Assembly (NCBI RefSeq): GCF_037102585.1
Contig: NW_027043838.1
Span: 186,001 to 250,000 of the forward strand
Direction of reading: 5' to 3'
Length of the DNA stretch: 64,000 nt
Source: Saccharomycopsis crataegensis
Lineage: Eukaryota > Ascomycota > Saccharomycetes > Ascoideales > Saccharomycopsidaceae
Within the stretch, counting starts at the first letter, position 1, and every line of letters starts with the position of its first letter. Shown here piece after piece: positions 1 through 10,283 of the stretch. The notes under the pieces are model-generated. The model searched no databases. It had not been told where the DNA came from and was given only the letters and a program-made list of their open reading frames with translations. The position numbers and the translations under genes were made by a program.

Positions 1-514
1 TGTTCAATAGCGACTCGACAAACTCGGTGTCCAACTCGGAATCGGTGAACCATGGGCCCCCGGTCAAGGCAATCGACGGCTGGAGGTTGTATAACATATA
101 GATCTTTCTTGTCGGATGTTTGACATCCTTGATCGATTTGACGAAACGTTTGTTTTCCAAAGCTTTCAACGACTTAGTGAAGATATGTTGGTGCAAATTG
201 GTCTTGGTCTTGATGATCTTTTGCCAGATCCCGTCTCTGCCTGCTGCCTCAATGTGACTGTAAATCATTCTTTCTTCGTCGGTCATCTTGGAAACTTTGT
301 CAGCTTCGGCCTTGGTGACGGCACTGAATTTCAATTCGCCATCCTGAGTCCCCAACTTGACGAGTTCACTGTTCAAGAGTTCTTGGACAAGTTCGACAAT
401 AAGTTTCTTCAGCACCAGGGTCAATCTCTCGAGATCGTCTTGCGAGAAGAAAGTGCCGGCAGGCTTTTCGACCATTTTGTCGTAAAGCTCTTGGGCTTTA
501 CCAGACACCGACAT
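1..514 (-). CDS. RPC34: RNA polymerase III subunit C34 (partial, N-terminal part)
   Basis: The minus-strand frame opens at an ATG at 514 and runs off the left edge, giving about 171 residues. It starts MSVSGKAQELYDKM, continues with a winged-helix-like stretch, and includes NLHQHIFTKSLKALE and RKIYMLYNLQP followed by GGPWFTDSELD. These are the conserved blocks of Rpc34/Rpc6, the Pol III subunit that contacts TFIIIB (Brf1) and helps open promoters at tRNA and 5S genes in the nucleus. The second and third winged helices and the C-terminus lie outside the window. It is transcribed divergently from the membrane-protein gene at 822, with about 300 bp of shared promoter. The identity is based on recalled family sequence and is strong. 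The start is the only ATG near the expected N-terminus. Confidence 0.9.
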   Translation of the reverse strand, partial: MSVSGKAQELYDKMVEKPAGTFFSQDDLERLTLVLKKLIVELVQELLNSELVKLGTQDGELKFSAVTKAEADKVSKMTDEERMIYSHIEAAGRDGIWQKIIKTKTNLHQHIFTKSLKALENKRFVKSIKDVKHPTRKIYMLYNLQPSIALTGGPWFTDSELDTEFVESLLN

Positions 515-821
515 TGCTATTGGTGATATATGATGTATGATATATTATATGTATATTTAGTATAATATAAGATACCACCCACAATTCAAAGATGGAGGAG
601 CGCTATCCATTAAAATTTTTTTTTTTTTTGCTGCTGATATTTTTCTGGTGCTGCGCGCACTCCGAAAGCATCGACGTCCAGAGCCACCACCCAGGAGGAT
701 GGGGACTCCTTGGGTAACGGCGACGGCTGGTACCGTGGTTAAATAGCAGCAGGGATCCTCGTTTAATGTCTGCCATTCTGTGTCTGCTTTTCATTTTTGG
801 TATGTGTGGCACGCCAGTACA
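515..821. promoter_or_regulatory. divergent intergenic region RPC34 / membrane protein
   Basis: This stretch of about 300 bp is shared by two divergent genes. It has an AT-rich block near 525-575 and a T-run near 617-628. A GTATGT at 800-805 preceded by an in-frame ATG at 766 looks like a possible 5' splice donor. I see no matching TACTAAC branch point downstream, so I do not call an intron. No RNA gene is visible. Confidence 0.5.
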
Positions 822-1775
822 ATGTTTATCCCCCAATCGCAGGCCATGAAAAGGGCCTCCTCGGCCACCCAAACCACCCAGTCTGCATCACAAACGTACC
901 TCGACTCGGCCACGGTGGTGTCGGCGATTTCCAAGCTCAATGACACCATCGTCGTCCTTAAAAAGAAAGTATCATCACAGCAAACTTCAGTGGCGGTATT
1001 GGCTTTGTTTTTTCTGGTGCTCTTGGTGATATGTCTCTTGGGAGGTGTGGCCATATGTATCCGGTACCAAAACAGAGTGAGGGCTTCGCAAGGAATCGAG
1101 CCTATTGCCAATACTAGATGGTTAATGGCTCCAATGGGACCATCATTGAACAGCACTGTGTCTGTTCCTTCTCCTAATAATAATAATAATATCACCACTA
1201 CCACCCAAATGACCCAGGTAGAACGTTCCCAGCCGCAAGACTGGGAAAACCCTTATACTTGTGAAACCACCAGCTCGGCCAATTTCCCTAACAATCCACA
1301 TAGATCAATGAGTGAGGATACTTTGGCAGGGGAAGACCCACCAAATGCTTCGAAGATTGATATCCTTCATACCGAATCATGTCCCCGCAACATTGACGAC
1401 TTTGATAAAAATACCTTGACCGATGCGTCTCTGGGAACCTCATCGCCCAATGTCAATCGATACACCATCGACATTGAATTTGATCCTTATAACCAACAAG
1501 TGGAGAATTATGAAGAAGCCTACCTTCCACCAGAAAATTACCCCGTGAATGATGAAGATTACGGCAATTACCGTGAAACCCCAGATTTTGATCCGTTTGC
1601 TAACAGGGAATCGTCAGTCGCTAACAATCGAAACTTCACTCATGATGATGACGAATATGAGGACAATTTCATGGCACCCAAGAAGTTTCTCACTGTTAGT
1701 ACTGGACCACGGCAATCGGTAGCCAGCTCGGTGTATACTCGGGTACAAGGTCCGTCCTATAAGAATGGATTTTAA
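822..1775 (+). CDS. single-pass membrane protein of unknown function
   Basis: This is an ATG-started frame of 317 codons. The open frame extends upstream to 780, but only through a GTG, so the ATG at 822 (MFIPQSQAMK) or the one at 846 is the likely start. A Ser/Thr-rich N-terminus of about 50 residues is followed by one strong hydrophobic segment (roughly residues 54-80, including ALFFLVLLVICLLGGVAICI). A long acidic, Asn-rich tail with several Pro-Tyr and Asp-Pro motifs comes next and ends VYTRVQGPSYKNGF. There is no classical signal peptide, so an N-out/C-in plasma-membrane or type III topology is plausible. I do not recognise the family. It lies between RPC34 (divergent) and the O-mannosyltransferase (same strand). 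A Ser/Thr-rich ectodomain would make it a possible O-mannosylation substrate, but that is only inference. Confidence 0.7.
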   Translation: MFIPQSQAMKRASSATQTTQSASQTYLDSATVVSAISKLNDTIVVLKKKVSSQQTSVAVLALFFLVLLVICLLGGVAICIRYQNRVRASQGIEPIANTRWLMAPMGPSLNSTVSVPSPNNNNNITTTTQMTQVERSQPQDWENPYTCETTSSANFPNNPHRSMSEDTLAGEDPPNASKIDILHTESCPRNIDDFDKNTLTDASLGTSSPNVNRYTIDIEFDPYNQQVENYEEAYLPPENYPVNDEDYGNYRETPDFDPFANRESSVANNRNFTHDDDEYEDNFMAPKKFLTVSTGPRQSVASSVYTRVQGPSYKNGF

Positions 1776-2003
1776 GATACTCCCTTCTTCTTTTTTTCAT
1801 TTTTTTATTTATTTTGTATGTTTTATAGAATAGAATATTATTTTTTCCCACCATTAATATTATAATTGTTATTATATGATATATCTTGTAAGATATCTCA
1901 TGTTGAGGATCGTGCAGCCAAAAAACATTGAAAATAACAGAAAATCATCACCGCTAACACCTTTTTAGCTGTCACCATCAAAGGGTATCGCCGATCCCCC
2001 ACC

Positions 2004-4370
2004 ATGCCAGCCAAACAAAAGAAACCGTTGAGGTTTAGACGTCCCGGGCTGATCGAACACATTTATGACGACGATTTTGAAGGTGAATACCAATTCGACG
2101 AGTTTGACGAGTTTGACAACCTCAGCGATGACGATACCGAGGACGAACTCTCGCCAGAAGACTTAAAAAAGGTCATTGCTGCCCAACAACAAGAAATAAC
2201 CAACACTTTTAAATATATAGAGAGTATTGCTGCCCCAATACTCTTCACCCTTCTTGGGTTTGCCGTTAGAGTGTACCGAATCGGCATCAATGACACCGTG
2301 GTATGGGACGAGGCCCATTTCGGCAAGTTTGGCTCGTATTATTTACGCCACGAATTCTATCATGATGTCCATCCGCCATTAGGGAAAATGCTCGTGGGGT
2401 TTTCTGGATATTTGGCCGGTTATAATGGGTCCTGGGACTTCCCGTCGGGTGAAACCTATCCTAAAGAAATTGCGTTCATCAAAATGAGACTATTTCAAGC
2501 GGTTTTCAGCACCGTTTGTGTACCATTTGCCTACCTAACCGCAAAGGAAATCGGTTTTGGTATCCTCCCAACTTGGCTATTCACCCTTATGGTGGCCCTT
2601 GAACAAAGTTACGTCACTTTGGGGAGATTTATTTTATTGGATGCCATGCTCTTGTGTTTCACCGTCACCACTATGTTTTGTTTTGTGAAATTCCATAACG
2701 AATCGGCGGTGCCATTTTCTAAAAAATGGTGGAAATGGATCTTGTTTTTAGGAATCTCTATTGGGTGTGTTGATTCTGTGAAAATGGTTGGGTTCTTTAT
2801 CACCTTGTTGGTGGGGATTTACACCATTGTCCAACTATGGCAATACTGGGGCGATCAATCGATGTCAAAAACCACTTATTTCTACCATTGGATAGCGAGA
2901 ATTTTCCTGTTGATGATTGTGCCCCTCACGGTATTTGCCCTCTGCTTCAAGATCCATTTCGAACTTCTTTGGAAAAGTGGTACCGGTGATGCCAACATGA
3001 ACTCGCTTTTCCAAGCCAACCTCGCCGGTTCTGACGTAGCCACCGGTCCAAGAAATGTGGTTATCGGCTCCAGTAGGGTCACTTTGAAAAGTCAAGCGAT
3101 GAATGGTGGATTACTCCATTCGCATGTGCAAACTTATCCAGGAGGATCCGAGCAACAACAAGTCACCACTTATTCGCACAAAGATACGAATAATAACTGG
3201 CTCTTCCAACGTCGTCGAGAAGTCGATGCTTGGAACCCTTACAACGACGTGGAAATCTTTGATGAGGTCTATGATGGGATGGTGGTGCGGATTTACCATG
3301 AATCAACAGGAACTAACTTACATACCCATGAATTCGACGCCCCTGTCACCAAAAAACAATGGGAAGTATCATGTTATGGCTCTATTGATGAAGGGGATGA
3401 AAAGGATAACTGGATCGTGGAAATCGTCTCACAATACGGTAATGAGAACGCCCTGGTGATCCATCCTTTGACTACCACGTTCACCCTCAGAAACCAAGTA
3501 TTGGATTGCTATTTAGGTACCTCGGGGGCCAATTATCCTGATTGGGGGTTTGGTCAAGGCGAAGTGGTGTGTTTCAAGAAAAACTCTCTCCGTGGTGATC
3601 GTCGTAATATTTATTGGAACGTTGAAAATCACCAGAATTCTCGGCTCTCGCTTCCTCCAGCAGATTTCCTCCTCCCGAAAACTTCATTCTGGAATGATTT
3701 CATCGAATTAAACATGGCAATGATGGCTACGAATAACGCTCTCGTTCCCGATGCTGAAAAACTCGACGAATTGGCCAGTCTGTGGTGGCAATGGCCATCG
3801 CTTCATACCGGTATCAGACTCTGTGGCTGGGATGACGATACCATCAAATACTACCTCATTGGCTCCCCTGCCACCACCTGGCCTTCCACTATCGCCGTGG
3901 GTGTTATCTTCCCAATCATCTTCATCTACTACCTTCTTAGATGGCAGCGTCAATACCAAGATTTCCCAGATAGTACCGAATCCACCACCGGTAAATGGAA
4001 CTTGTTTCTCATGGGTGGGGTCTACCCAATGTTGGGATGGGGTTTACATTATACCCCATTCGTCATTATGGGCCGTGTCACCTACGTTCACCATTATTTG
4101 CCAGCCTTGTATTTTGCCATGTTGGTATATGTTTACGTGTTTGAATTGGGGGTGTCGCGGCTCAACAGTGGTGTACCAACTACCACGAAAAAATTCATGT
4201 ATTTCACACTATATTTGATGAATTTCGCATTGATCGCCATGACATTCCGCTATTTTAGCCCATTGAGTTTCGGAATGGAAGGTCCAAATGAAGATTTCGG
4301 TTACTTGAATTGGTTACCAAGTTGGAAAATCTCCGACGAAAAACGTTGGGATTGGAATTATGATTCATGA
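2004..4370 (+). CDS. protein O-mannosyltransferase, PMT2 subfamily
   Basis: The 788-residue protein has the PMT layout. An acidic cytosolic N-terminus (residues 20-50 rich in Asp/Glu) leads to transmembrane segments. The luminal loop 1 motif VVWDEAHFGKFGSYYL near residues 98-113 contains the essential Asp-Glu pair. The central luminal MIR domain begins at about residue 330 (LLHSHVQTYPGGS, GTNLHTH) and is followed by more membrane spans. The enzyme transfers mannose from dolichyl-phosphate mannose to Ser/Thr of secretory proteins in the ER, usually as a heterodimer with a PMT1-type partner. The motif WDEAHFGKF places it in the PMT2 group (Pmt2/Pmt3/Pmt6) rather than PMT1 or PMT4. I cannot decide between a PMT2 and a PMT6 orthologue. 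It contains CTG codons, one at codon 593 (position 3780) next to the WQWP motif, which would be Ser under the alternative code. Confidence 0.93.
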   Translation: MPAKQKKPLRFRRPGLIEHIYDDDFEGEYQFDEFDEFDNLSDDDTEDELSPEDLKKVIAAQQQEITNTFKYIESIAAPILFTLLGFAVRVYRIGINDTVVWDEAHFGKFGSYYLRHEFYHDVHPPLGKMLVGFSGYLAGYNGSWDFPSGETYPKEIAFIKMRLFQAVFSTVCVPFAYLTAKEIGFGILPTWLFTLMVALEQSYVTLGRFILLDAMLLCFTVTTMFCFVKFHNESAVPFSKKWWKWILFLGISIGCVDSVKMVGFFITLLVGIYTIVQLWQYWGDQSMSKTTYFYHWIARIFLLMIVPLTVFALCFKIHFELLWKSGTGDANMNSLFQANLAGSDVATGPRNVVIGSSRVTLKSQAMNGGLLHSHVQTYPGGSEQQQVTTYSHKDTNNNWLFQRRREVDAWNPYNDVEIFDEVYDGMVVRIYHESTGTNLHTHEFDAPVTKKQWEVSCYGSIDEGDEKDNWIVEIVSQYGNENALVIHPLTTTFTLRNQVLDCYLGTSGANYPDWGFGQGEVVCFKKNSLRGDRRNIYWNVENHQNSRLSLPPADFLLPKTSFWNDFIELNMAMMATNNALVPDAEKLDELASLWWQWPSLHTGIRLCGWDDDTIKYYLIGSPATTWPSTIAVGVIFPIIFIYYLLRWQRQYQDFPDSTESTTGKWNLFLMGGVYPMLGWGLHYTPFVIMGRVTYVHHYLPALYFAMLVYVYVFELGVSRLNSGVPTTTKKFMYFTLYLMNFALIAMTFRYFSPLSFGMEGPNEDFGYLNWLPSWKISDEKRWDWNYDS

Positions 4371-4424
4371 TGATATGGGGATAATATTTATTAATATATA
4401 TAATCTAAAATTATTAAAAGTTTG

Positions 4425-6356
4425 TTAAAATGTAAGCTTGAAAATTCCATACGCCATTATCACTGCCAATTCAACAATTAAATCAACTTTTAGGTTATTA
4501 CCTGCTGAGCGCTGTCCATTTTCATGATCATCATCAACATCATCGTCGACATGCTCTGCACTATTTTTCCCATTATCTTCACTTTGTTTTCCCGATTTTT
4601 TTTTCAATAATAAATCATCACAAGTATTCTTCATGCTTTTCTTCGATGATGATCTAGCTAAAGATGCTTGGCCTTTGAAATCACAACTTTGTGGATCACG
4701 ATAATACTTGAGATAATATTCATTCAAGATATAAGACAATTTTTGCTTCTCGTCACAATCCGAATAGTATCCATATTCACCAGTAGTACCATTTCCCACT
4801 ATCTCTGAACAATCAACCTCATGACACAATATTCCGTACAACTTTACAAAATCTCCGGTGTTTTTGGAAGCGGATGCAACACACTCTAAAGATTTTTCTA
4901 AGCATTCGCATTTGGAGCTATTTGGAGTGGGAGGAAGAGCCTGGGCTGCTTTCCAGACATCGTTTGGGTCTGGACAATTAACAAGATCTTCTGTATTTAA
5001 ATTCTTCGACATATCGTCAATATTCAAGAGCTTGGGTTTGGCATTCCCGTAGGCTTTTTGCAAATATTTGTAATCATCCATTTTCTTGACTGTATTTTCA
5101 TTTTTGTCAACCTTCACCACCCCGTATTTATTTTCTTCTTCATGGTACATATAAGCAATTCCCCCAGACCACACACTGGTCATCAAAGGACTATACAATG
5201 CCTCAACTTCTTGGAATGGTCTTGGCCTAACCAAATTACAACCAAATTCGGAAAAGAATATAGGGATTGTGTAGTTTTTGAATTCCCTAGTTCTCTCACT
5301 GTAACCAGAACTAAAAAATGAAGAATATCCACACCATTCGTACATATTGATCCCGTAAAAATCAGCAGTAGTTTCTTTGTCCCCACAGTTGAAATAAGTG
5401 GCCATTGGTACCCTAGTATCTGCATCATCATTGGAAGAGTATCCTACAGGAATTTTTCTATAATTCTTTTCTGAAATGTAAGCCTTAGTGTCTCTGATGG
5501 CTGCTTTAACAAAAGGTGAGGCGTCAGTATTGGTGTGATCATTGGTAACTTCATTACCCGCAAAGAATCCCAATACATTATTATATTTGGACATTGAGTC
5601 AATAACTGACTTGTATCTGTCGTAGATTTTGGTATTCCAAGATGGATATTTTCTATTAATGGATGTGAATGGTTCGGATAAATCAGCCATAACGTAAATC
5701 CCAGCTTCAGATAGAGCATTCATACACACATCATGGTTTTCTAAAGGGTTAATTGAATATACTCTAATAACATTGACGTTCAAATCCACAAGGTAAGGAA
5801 TATCGCGAATACAAGATTTCTCATCAGCAAGCGGGTCACTGTATCTCAAATTTTCATCAGTTAGGTAACTGAAATCCGAACTATCAAGCAGTGGATTTAT
5901 ACTAGCAGCTTCAAAACTCTCGTCATCATTGGATAATTCTACCGCACTCGCCATCTCTATAGATCGTAACTTTTCTTTCAAGAATTCCTTCTTTTGTTGT
6001 TCCAAAAGGTTTCCGTCAAGAGTTTGTTGATAAGCAATACCCTTCAAATAAAACTGAGTACCGCTATTAGAATAAAAAAACTTGTTACCTTTGATCATGA
6101 TTGGGGGAGCACCAGCACTGGTTTTCATGGCAGATATGATTGTTTGTTTTGGAAAAAAACTGGAAGAGGCTGTAATGGCGCTGCTGACAGGTTTCTCTCG
6201 AGTTTCCGCTTTGGTCGAAACTTTTTGTTGTAACTCGAAGACATTATCAATATTTACTGAAGAATTATTTGAAATTTTTGACAGATCTAATCCATTTGCT
6301 ACTAGGATGTGAAATAACAACACGAGAAAGAAGAAACACTCATTGAAAAGGATCAT
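4425..6356 (-). CDS. GH72 beta-1,3-glucanosyltransferase (GAS/PHR family), GPI-anchored
   Basis: The 643-residue secreted protein opens with a hydrophobic signal peptide (ECFFFLVLLFHILVANG). The GH72 domain follows, with the catalytic acid/base in FFAGNEVTND (about residue 262) and the nucleophile in PIFFSEFGCN (about 367). A cysteine-rich X8/CBM43 domain (CPDPNDVWKAAQALPP, CECLEKSLECV) comes next, and a hydrophobic C-terminal tail suits GPI addition. Family members elongate and branch cell-wall beta-1,3-glucan outside the plasma membrane. Compared with Gas1/Phr1 it has two unusual extras. One is about 60 residues between the signal peptide and the first GH72 strand (GNKFFYSNSGTQFYLKG). The other is about 60 residues between GIAYQQ and the DPLADEKSC block. 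Both are low-complexity and charged. The Ser/Thr-rich linker is also short. It looks like a diverged paralogue rather than the main GAS1/PHR1 gene. It converges with the PMT gene, 54 bp apart. Confidence 0.92.
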   Translation of the reverse strand: MILFNECFFFLVLLFHILVANGLDLSKISNNSSVNIDNVFELQQKVSTKAETREKPVSSAITASSSFFPKQTIISAMKTSAGAPPIMIKGNKFFYSNSGTQFYLKGIAYQQTLDGNLLEQQKKEFLKEKLRSIEMASAVELSNDDESFEAASINPLLDSSDFSYLTDENLRYSDPLADEKSCIRDIPYLVDLNVNVIRVYSINPLENHDVCMNALSEAGIYVMADLSEPFTSINRKYPSWNTKIYDRYKSVIDSMSKYNNVLGFFAGNEVTNDHTNTDASPFVKAAIRDTKAYISEKNYRKIPVGYSSNDDADTRVPMATYFNCGDKETTADFYGINMYEWCGYSSFFSSGYSERTREFKNYTIPIFFSEFGCNLVRPRPFQEVEALYSPLMTSVWSGGIAYMYHEEENKYGVVKVDKNENTVKKMDDYKYLQKAYGNAKPKLLNIDDMSKNLNTEDLVNCPDPNDVWKAAQALPPTPNSSKCECLEKSLECVASASKNTGDFVKLYGILCHEVDCSEIVGNGTTGEYGYYSDCDEKQKLSYILNEYYLKYYRDPQSCDFKGQASLARSSSKKSMKNTCDDLLLKKKSGKQSEDNGKNSAEHVDDDVDDDHENGQRSAGNNLKVDLIVELAVIMAYGIFKLTF

Positions 6357-7145
6357 GATGCAAAGAGCTCAGATTTTAATGAAGTTTGAAACGATATGAA
6401 GTTGAGTTTGAGATAGATGGAAAGAAACAAAAAAAAGAGAGAAAAAGAAATACAGACAAAAACAAGAATTGAGAGAAAAAAATAATATTTCAAAGCGGTG
6501 GTAATTCTTACAATATATATATAGTATATATATATTATATACCGGTGTAAACGAAGTGACACAAAAGAGAGAAAAAAATGGCCCATGCATGTTGACGCCA
6601 GCGTCTTAGGTTTGGGGCTCTGCTGAACCACCCTCACCAAGACCAACACCATCACAAAATAATACAAAAATAATGAGGATAATGATGAGTCGAAATAATG
6701 AGATACTGTATTTAAGATCATTATGGAAAGATTGATTTAACGAGTACAAGTCAGTATGGAGATGTTTGGCACTGGGTGTGGTATTTACGGAAAGTCACAT
6801 CCTAACATGATTTCCCAAGGTCTTTTCTTGGTTGCTTAGAAACTTGTGAATAATAACTAAAGACCGACTTAACTTACGAGAAGGAAGTGTAACATATATA
6901 TTTATATATATACATGTCATTGTGGAATGTTGGTGGTTCTCTTAGGCAACGGGTATCCCCCGGGTAACTACTGTCGCGCAGAGTTAAAATTTTTAGGGAA
7001 AAAAATAACAAAAGTGTTAGGGAACAATCACGAACACTTATCGATCCCTCTTGCAACCCCATCAACCTAGACACATAACATCACCCTCAGTTGTCATCTT
7101 TGACATAGTAATTGCAATTGAAACCAGAACCTTTAGAGATTAACG
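6357..7145. promoter_or_regulatory. divergent promoter region GAS-like / CRM1
   Basis: This is about 790 bp between two divergent genes. It contains purine-rich leader sequence next to the GAS-like start (6400-6500), an alternating TA block near 6513-6545 and another near 6893-6915. Short open frames here have no coding character and are not called. No RNA gene was recognised. Confidence 0.5.
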
Positions 7146-10100
7146 ATGGAATCCATTCTTGATTTTTCTAAGGATTTTGATGTGGAGCTTCTAGACCGTG
7201 TTGTCATGGTGTTCTACAGCGGATCAGGACCTGAACGCCAAACCGCTCAACAAGTCCTTACCGCCTTCCAAGAACACCCTGACTCCTGGCAAAGAGCAGG
7301 CCAGATCTTGGAATCGTCTAAAGACCCTCAAAGTAAATACATTGCCCTCCAGATTTTGGATAAATTAATCACCTCCCGCTGGAAGCTCTTGCCAATGGAG
7401 CAACGATTGGGCATCAGAAATTTTGTCGTCAACATGATCATCGCTCTTTGTGATGACGACCAACAATTTGTCTCCCAAAAATCATTGATCAATAAGTGCG
7501 ACTTGGTCTTGGTCCAGATCTTGAAGAAGGACTGGCCTGCCGATTGGCCAAATTTCATTCCTGAATTGGTTGCCTCTTCTAGAGCCGGGTTCAACGTGTG
7601 CGAAAACAATATGATCATCTTGAAATTATTATCGGAAGAAATCTTTGATTTTTCTAATGAAAAGATGACACAGGCTAAAACTAAGAATTTAAAACTTACT
7701 TTATCCAAAGAATTCCAAGAAATTTTTAAGTTGTGTTACGAAGTGTTGGATAAAGCAAGCAAACCATCTCTCCTTGCCGCCACCCTTGACTGCTTACTCA
7801 GATATTTACATTGGATCCCATTGCCATATATTTTTGACACTGATTTATTGGATTTGGTGAGTTTGAAGTTTTTGCAAGCAGAAAGCACCAGAGCAATCAC
7901 CATCAAGTGTCTTACAGAAGTGTCTTCACTTAATGCCGACCAATACAACGAGAAGTTCTTTGTTATGTTTAGAAACTCTTTGGAACAAATTAACTCAATT
8001 GTCCCTCTTGGTACTGATCTTAGAACTTCCTACAGAACCGCCAGATCATTTGATCAAGCTTTCTTACAAGATTTAGCCATGTATTTAAGTACATTTTTGA
8101 GTAATCATTATGATTATTTAGAAAAGAACGAAAACTATAAACCAATATTATTGACCGCCAACGAATATTTAGTGGAACTCTCGAGAATTGAAGAGCGCGA
8201 ATTATTCAAAACTTGTTTGGATTACTGGCTCAAATTGGTGTCTAGTTTATACGGTGAGGTCAGAAAGTTGCCACAAACTGAATTGAGTCCATTATTGCAG
8301 TTGGGTTATAATCAGAGTTTCAATCCTTCTGCGGGTGCTCCAAATCCTAAGTTGTTGGAGAAATTCCCACTCAGAAAACATATCTACAATGACATCCTTT
8401 CTAAATTGAGATTGGTGGTCATTGAATCTATGGTTAGACCAGAAGAAGTTTTAATTGTTGAAAATGATGAAGGGGAAATTGTCAGAGAATTCGTTAGAGA
8501 AAGTGACACCATTACTTTGTATAAATCCATGAAAGAATTATTGGTGTATTTGACCCATTTGGATGTCACGGACACTGAACAAATCATGACCACAAAATTG
8601 GCGAAACAAATTGATGGCTCCGAATGGTCATGGCATAACATTAACACTTTGTGTTGGGCTATTGGGTCGATTTCTGGTACCATGACTGAAGATATGGAAA
8701 AAAGATTCTTGGTTACAGTTATAAAAGATTTATTGGCACTCACAGACATGAAGAGAGGTAAGGATAATAAAGCAGTGGTGGCTTCCAACATCATGTATAT
8801 TGTTGGACAGTATCCACGTTTCTTGAAAGCCCACTGGAAATTCTTAAAGACTGTGGTGAATAAATTATTCGAATTCATGCACGAAACCCATGAAGGTGTT
8901 CAAGATATGGCTTGTGATACTTTCATTAAAATCACCGACAAGTGTAAAAAACACTTTGTGTTGATTCATACTGGAGAAAAAGAACCATTTATTGATGAAA
9001 TTATCAGAACCCTTCCACAAATCACTGAAGATTTACAGCCCCAACAGCTTCATACTTTCTACGAGGCTTGTGGTGTTATAGTAAGCGCTCAGCCATCAAA
9101 AACTTCCAGAGATAGACTCATTAAAGATTTGATGCATTTGCCAAACGTTGCTTGGGGTGCTATTATGGAAGAAGCAAACAACGACCCAGAATTGTTATCA
9201 AATTCAGAAACCGTGAAAATCATTGCCAATATTATTAAAACAAATGTTTCTGTGTGTAAATCGTTAGGTTCAGCATTCTATGGTCAATTAGGGTTTATCT
9301 ACATCGACATGTTGTCGTTATACAGAGCCACCAGTGGTCTAATTTCAAATACTGTTGCCCAGGAAGGGGAAATCGCCACTAAAACTCCAAAAGTGCGTGG
9401 ATTGAGAACTATTAAGAAGGAAATCTTGAAATTAATTGAAACTTATATTTCATCTGCTAGCAATTTAGATGAGGTGGTTAAAGATTTGATTGAACCTTTA
9501 TTGAGTGCCGTGTTGGATGATTATAGAACAAATGTAGCCGATGCCAGAGATGCTGAAGTATTGAACTGTATGAGAACTGTGGTTGATAAAGTCGGACCTA
9601 TGATTGGCGATGCCGTGATATTGATTTTACAGAATGTGTTTGAGTGTACTTTAGATATGATAAACAAGGATTTCACTAACTACCCAGAACATCGTGTGGA
9701 ATTCTACAAATTATTGCAAACTATCGACGCTAGATCATTCAACGCCTTGTTGAACTTATCTGGTGATGCCTTCAAGCAGTTAGTTGATGCTATTTTATGG
9801 GCGTTCAAGCATAATAATAGAGATGTCGAGGATGCTGGTTTGACTCTCGCTGTCGAACTTTTGAGAAATATTGAGAGATTGGGCGAAACTCCTTTCACCA
9901 CGGCTTTCTACCAAAGCTTCTATTTCTCGATATTATCGGATACCTTTTATGTGATCACCGACAGTGACCACAAGGCTGGGTTTGTATTACAAGCGCAATT
10001 GTTGGCCAAATTGATTGAATTGGTAGAATCCTCGAAAATCAACGTTCCATTATATAAAGAAGGTGAAGTTCCACCAGGTACCTCCAACTCTCTTTACTTG

Positions 10101-10283
10101 AAAGAATTTACCGCTAATATGTTGAGTAATGCTTTCCCACAATTACAGCAGGAACAAGTCTCGTCGTTTATTATTGCATTATTCAAGAATTACGGGGACT
10201 TGCCTAAGTTTGAGAATATTATGAAGGACTTCTTGGTGCACATTAAGGAGTATGATAGTGACCCAGCTGACTATGAGCAGTGA
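7146..10283 (+). CDS. CRM1: exportin-1 (CRM1/XPO1), nuclear export receptor
   Basis: The 1,045-residue HEAT-repeat karyopherin starts [20 protein letters not shown] (Ran-binding N-terminus, CRIME domain). Its central conserved region is intact, including [20 protein letters not shown] and [14 protein letters not shown], as are the later HEAT repeats ([19 protein letters not shown]). With RanGTP it exports leucine-rich NES cargoes through the nuclear pore. The residue matching human Cys528, the leptomycin B target, is Thr533 here ([10 protein letters not shown]). This is as in S. cerevisiae (Thr539), so natural drug insensitivity is expected. The protein ends [11 protein letters not shown]-like, right after the last HEAT helix. 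It lacks about 35 C-terminal residues (acidic tail and C-helix) found in S. cerevisiae. I see no downstream exon that could supply them. I found no in-frame CTG codon in the whole gene. Confidence 0.96.
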   Translation: MESILDFSKDFDVELLDRVVMVFYSGSGPERQTAQQVLTAFQEHPDSWQRAGQILESSKDPQSKYIALQILDKLITSRWKLLPMEQRLGIRNFVVNMIIALCDDDQQFVSQKSLINKCDLVLVQILKKDWPADWPNFIPELVASSRAGFNVCENNMIILKLLSEEIFDFSNEKMTQAKTKNLKLTLSKEFQEIFKLCYEVLDKASKPSLLAATLDCLLRYLHWIPLPYIFDTDLLDLVSLKFLQAESTRAITIKCLTEVSSLNADQYNEKFFVMFRNSLEQINSIVPLGTDLRTSYRTARSFDQAFLQDLAMYLSTFLSNHYDYLEKNENYKPILLTANEYLVELSRIEERELFKTCLDYWLKLVSSLYGEVRKLPQTELSPLLQLGYNQSFNPSAGAPNPKLLEKFPLRKHIYNDILSKLRLVVIESMVRPEEVLIVENDEGEIVREFVRESDTITLYKSMKELLVYLTHLDVTDTEQIMTTKLAKQIDGSEWSWHNINTLCWAIGSISGTMTEDMEKRFLVTVIKDLLALTDMKRGKDNKAVVASNIMYIVGQYPRFLKAHWKFLKTVVNKLFEFMHETHEGVQDMACDTFIKITDKCKKHFVLIHTGEKEPFIDEIIRTLPQITEDLQPQQLHTFYEACGVIVSAQPSKTSRDRLIKDLMHLPNVAWGAIMEEANNDPELLSNSETVKIIANIIKTNVSVCKSLGSAFYGQLGFIYIDMLSLYRATSGLISNTVAQEGEIATKTPKVRGLRTIKKEILKLIETYISSASNLDEVVKDLIEPLLSAVLDDYRTNVADARDAEVLNCMRTVVDKVGPMIGDAVILILQNVFECTLDMINKDFTNYPEHRVEFYKLLQTIDARSFNALLNLSGDAFKQLVDAILWAFKHNNRDVEDAGLTLAVELLRNIERLGETPFTTAFYQSFYFSILSDTFYVITDSDHKAGFVLQAQLLAKLIELVESSKINVPLYKEGEVPPGTSNSLYLKEFTANMLSNAFPQLQQEQVSSFIIALFKNYGDLPKFENIMKDFLVHIKEYDSDPADYEQ

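Noticed and set aside
116-526. Plus-strand open frame of 136 codons
   Set aside because: It lies antisense to RPC34, whose protein is clearly recognised on the minus strand.
8913-8915. Cys in CRM1 MACDTF, considered as the leptomycin-reactive cysteine
   Set aside because: Alignment by the KRGKDNKA block shows that the reactive position is earlier, at Thr533. The MACDTF cysteine is a different conserved residue.
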